NCBI RefSeq assembly: GCF_019649055.1
Contig: NW_026570339.1
Coordinates: 62,001 to 126,000 of the forward strand
Reading direction: 5' to 3'
Length of the DNA: 64,000 nt
From: Paramacrobiotus metropolitanus
Taxonomy: Eukaryota; Tardigrada; Eutardigrada; Parachela; Macrobiotidae
Under the pieces are notes generated by a model. The model was not told where the DNA came from and did not search any database. It saw only the letters and a program-made list of their open reading frames with translations. The position numbers and the translations under genes are program-made. Shown here piece by piece: positions 61,117 through 64,000 of this stretch. The first letter of the stretch is position 1. The number at the start of each line of letters is the position of its first letter.

Positions 61117-62786
61117 TTATCGGCGGTCGAAGGCGGTCTTTCCGCGACGCGGTGGCCGGGTAATGACGGCGATCGGCTCGGTGACCTCGGTGTTAATCAG
61201 CTCGGTGCCGCCGTAGTCGGGGCGGCGCTTCTTGGTGGTGGTGGTCGTCGTCGTGGTCGTCGTGGTGGTGGTCGTGGTGGGCTTGGTCGTCTTCTTCGGA
61301 CCATAGGCGCCGCCCTCGTCCTCTCCGCCGGCTGCGGCACCGGCGTCGGCGTCAGCATCGGCCGCGGGAGCAGCCGCCTTCGGGGCGGGCTTAGCGGCGG
61401 GTTTGGGTTTAGCGGCGGCCTTGGGCGCTTCCGTCGTGCCTTCCTCCTCATCACCACCCTCATCACCACCCGCCGCCGGAGCCGGCGCGGCCGGGGCAGG
61501 CGCCTTGGGTTTGGCGGCGGCCGGTTTCTTGGTGGTGGCGGCATTGTCGCCCTCATCCTCACCGGCGCCTTCGTCATCCTTGGCCTCCTCCTTCTTGCTG
61601 GATGACGACGCGGATCCCGACGCCTTGGCGGATCCGGCGGCGCTGGCGCCCTTGGCTTTGGCGGGGACGGCGGCCTTGGCGCCTTCGCTGGACTCGGCCT
61701 GCAGGAGGTCCGTCTTCTGCTCGTCCTCGTCGTCGCTCTTCTCGGCGTCCTTGGCGGCGGGCTTCGCGGCCTTCTTCTCGCCTCCCAGACTGGTCAACAG
61801 CGTCGCCGAGGAGGACTTGGCGGATCCGGACACCTTGGCGCCGGCGCCAGCGGCTTTAGCGTCACCTCCGGCAGCCGGTTTCGTCTCCTCCTCCTCGCTG
61901 CCTTCCTCGGATTTGGCCGGAGCCGGGGCCTTCTCCGCCGATTTGGACGCCGTGGCTGAACTGACCTTGGCACCTCCGGCGGCCTTGGCAGCCTCGGTGG
62001 TGGCCTCATCTCCACCCTCATCACTGGCGGCCGTCGTCGCTTCGACCTTCTTCGCGCTGGACGCCGAAGCACTTCCGGATACGCTGGCGCCCTTCTTGGC
62101 TTCGACCTTAGCGGCGGGCTTGGCGGCTTCGGTGGTGGCCTCCTCATCGCCGCCCTCGTCGCTGGCGGCGGTGGTGGCTTCGGCCTTCTTGCCGCTGGAC
62201 GCGGAGTAACTTCCGGAAACGGTCTTCTTGGCTTCGACCTTGGCAGCGGGTTTGGCCGCCTCGGTGGTGGCTTCCTCGTCACCGGAATCCGCGGCGGCCG
62301 GCTTAGCCGCTGCCGTACCGGCGGACTTGGAGGCGGAGACGGCCGCGCCCTTGGCGGCACCCTTGGCCGCCTCGGTTGTGGCCTCCTCGCCGCCCTGGTC
62401 GGCGTCGGCGCCCGTGTTGTCCGCGGCCGCCGAGGATTTGGCCGCCTGGTTGCCGGACGCGGAGGCACTGCCGGAGACGCTGGCGCCGCCGCCCGCGGCG
62501 GACGTCTTCTTGGAGCTGGAGCCGGAGATCATCATGCTCTGCGCCGAGCACTGCGCCAGGCACTGGTCGCAGTCCACGTTGCCCGCCACGCTGCCTGCAA
62601 TAAAAAAAAATTCAATCAAAATAAAATACTCCCAGAAAAAGCCCGATTAATGCAAATAAAAAGGAAATTATTCCTGCTCATCGTTGATTGGCTGAATTTA
62701 ACAGGCGACGCTGCGCCGATTGGTCGGTTTATTTACATACCGTGGACGAGGTACAGGAAGACGGTGCTTAACGCGAGCAGCTTCAT
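61117..62786 (-). CDS. Long Ala/Lys/Glu-rich disordered secreted protein
   Basis: Two exons joined by a phase 1 intron (62786-62741 and 62594-61117), giving about 507 residues. Exon 1 is a signal peptide (MKLLALSTVFLYLVH). The mature start NVDCDQCLAQCSAQS has the only cysteines, which could cross-link chains. The body is low complexity and built of degenerate repeats of about 43 residues: EEATTEAAKPAAKVEAKK blocks alternate with SGSASASS-type serine blocks. The end is Asp/Gly/Pro-rich, then a 15-Thr run, KKRRPDYGGTELINTEVTE, and GKTAFDRR. Composition predicts a disordered, highly hydrated protein, such as a matrix, cuticle or stress-protective protein, but function is not shown. Long plus-strand frames here are antisense shadows. 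Confidence 0.85.
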
Positions 62787-62896
62787 GATAAAGCGGGGAA
62801 ATGAGAAATCAAAATATATTCCGAAAAGCGATGCAGAAGGGAAGACGATTCGAATGCGCGGTGAAGACAAGAATTATGGCGGCCATAAACGCGCGC

Positions 62897-62903
62897 TTAT
62901 ATA
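62897..62903 (-). promoter_or_regulatory. TATA box of the Ala-rich secreted protein gene
   Basis: Read on the minus strand, CTATATAAG lies about 115 bp upstream of the ATG at 62786, in a GC-rich context (GCGCTCAC before, GCGCGCG after). This gives a leader of about 80-90 bases if transcription starts 25-30 bases downstream. It is the clearest core promoter in the window and suggests a strongly or tissue-specifically expressed gene. Confidence 0.6.
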
Positions 62904-64000
62904 GTGAGCGCGGTAAGAAGCGCATCTGACGGACAAATTGCACATTTACGTGCGTCTGTTGCTCTGAAATTGATCGCCGGCTAATTATTCATTCATTCCA
63001 CTCCGCCGGTTAGCATAACAGCGGCGACATAACCGTTTCTTTTTCTAAATGTTATTGATCGCAGCTGTGTTTTTGCCAAGAAGAGCATAACAATGATAAT
63101 AAGAATTTTAAAGCCGCGAGCACGACAGCGGCGCGTGTGCGGCTGTCGCCGCGGCCACCGCACCGCGGCGCAGTCAGGATAACCTTGACGTTGATTGGCT
63201 GGCAGCGCTATTCGAAGCGGTGTTGTTCAATAATGCTAATCAGCCAGCATTCCTGTAATTGCCAATTGAAAAACAAACCGCCCGCGGGCAGCGCTGTTAC
63301 CGCACGGCTGTATCCATCTCGGATGTTACGTGTGAAACCATCCTCAGCGATTAATTATACAATGTAATCTACATATTACAGCAAAATATTTTCCCCGTCG
63401 GCCGATTAATGCAGTTATTGCGCCCATCAATCAGCGCGCCGACTGGAAAAGTAGTTAAATTAAAAACGGTTTTTCCGTGTCGCGGAGAGACACCTCCGCA
63501 TTGTGCAGGTGACAAATGACCGTCCTAAATGTCCTTGTCACAAGCAACAACAGTGATCAAGAACAGTGAAGCGGCATTGTGCGCATCTGCCGTTCCGACA
63601 GACGACACCGGGAACAATGCGCTGCTTCAGTTTGCAGGTTGAAAATCGCCGCGGCGCACTTCGCTCTAGTTATGGCCGTTGCGCAGCGCCATCCTGGCCA
63701 TCCACACGCTGCTAATAATTATTATAAGTATAGTATGTATACAGATTGCTGATGTGTAAAGTATTGATTTTCCAACGAAATAATGATAATTATAACTATG
63801 TAGCGGCGTGTAAGTGCACGTACGAGTAATTAATCTTCGTGCCGGCTGTATTGCTTGCGCCAATCGCCATTATAACTGTTTAAGAGCCATTGCCATTCGC
63901 ACTTGCGCTTTATTGGCAATAGCCAGTTTAGCCACTCGATTAACGAAAGATGCAAACGCTGCTACACTGCGCGGTAGTAACAATTTAAACATTAGAAAAA
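62904..64000. other. Upstream region to the window end
   Basis: Mixed-composition intergenic DNA with several short GC-rich patches. No gene, repeat or RNA that I can support. Confidence 0.5.

Noticed and set aside
61403-62209. 268-codon plus-strand frame and other long frames in the same exon
   Set aside because: Antisense shadows of the GC-rich repeat protein; only the minus strand has a signal peptide exon and a TATA box.
1-64000. tRNA, rRNA or spliceosomal RNA genes
   Set aside because: I looked for A/B-box and GTTCGA-type motifs and found none in a convincing cloverleaf context. A dedicated scan would be needed to exclude them.

Overview
This is a eukaryotic window from a compact invertebrate genome. 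Genes are split by short GT-AG introns and coding exons are GC-rich against AT-rich surroundings. The conserved genes are animal proteins: a TBCEL-type tubulin cofactor, a WSB-type WD-repeat protein, an SNX1/2-type sorting nexin, a TMEM179-like tetraspan protein and Ly6/three-finger proteins. I favour a tardigrade of the Hypsibius type, because the F-box gene at 30.6-35.3 kb resembles a lineage-specific family I associate with that group. This is inference from memory and was not searched. There are no bacterial operons, CRISPR arrays or rRNA/tRNA genes that I can support.

Layout. 0.3-5.2 kb: a decayed Helitron (HUH replicase plus Pif1-type helicase) with introns, frameshifts and an internal insertion. 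5.37-5.97 kb: four related hairpin units with compensatory stem changes. 6.2-18.8 kb: a repeat-rich island made of several interlocking repeat families, four blocks of a 29-31 bp minisatellite, two small terminal-inverted-repeat or foldback insertions, and a broken unrecognised coding remnant. 18.9-20.2 kb: a 5'-truncated TBCEL pseudogene. 21.2-24.3 kb: two diverged copies of an Ala/Glu-rich exon (minus strand) flanking a 1.6 kb satellite of 26-bp monomers with higher-order periods of 128 and 386 bp.

25.0-26.6 kb (minus): SNX1/2-like gene with a PX domain, one frameshift, and no BAR domain visible. 30.7-35.3 kb (plus): F-box gene with a coding-like remnant inside its first intron; a fragment of a paralogue lies near 37.4 kb. 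41.3-45.0 kb (plus): full-length TBCEL with a +2 shift in a C-run. 46.5-49.6 kb (plus): TMEM179-like gene. 49.9-51.4 kb: a transposon-like element with unusual nested-palindrome termini and a 5-bp target duplication. 51.8-55.0 kb (minus): WSB1/2-like beta-propeller gene that stops without a SOCS box.

55.9-62.8 kb is a cluster of secreted proteins. Two Ly6 genes are head to head (55882-57022 minus, 59225-60683 plus). They are followed by a convergent gene for a long Ala/Lys/Glu-rich disordered secreted protein (61117-62786 minus). The first Ly6 protein and the Ala-rich protein have unrelated N-termini but share a Thr-tract plus basic C-terminal module, which is the most intriguing protein-level observation here. 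All exon boundaries were read by eye from splice motifs and reading-frame phase, so they are hypotheses.
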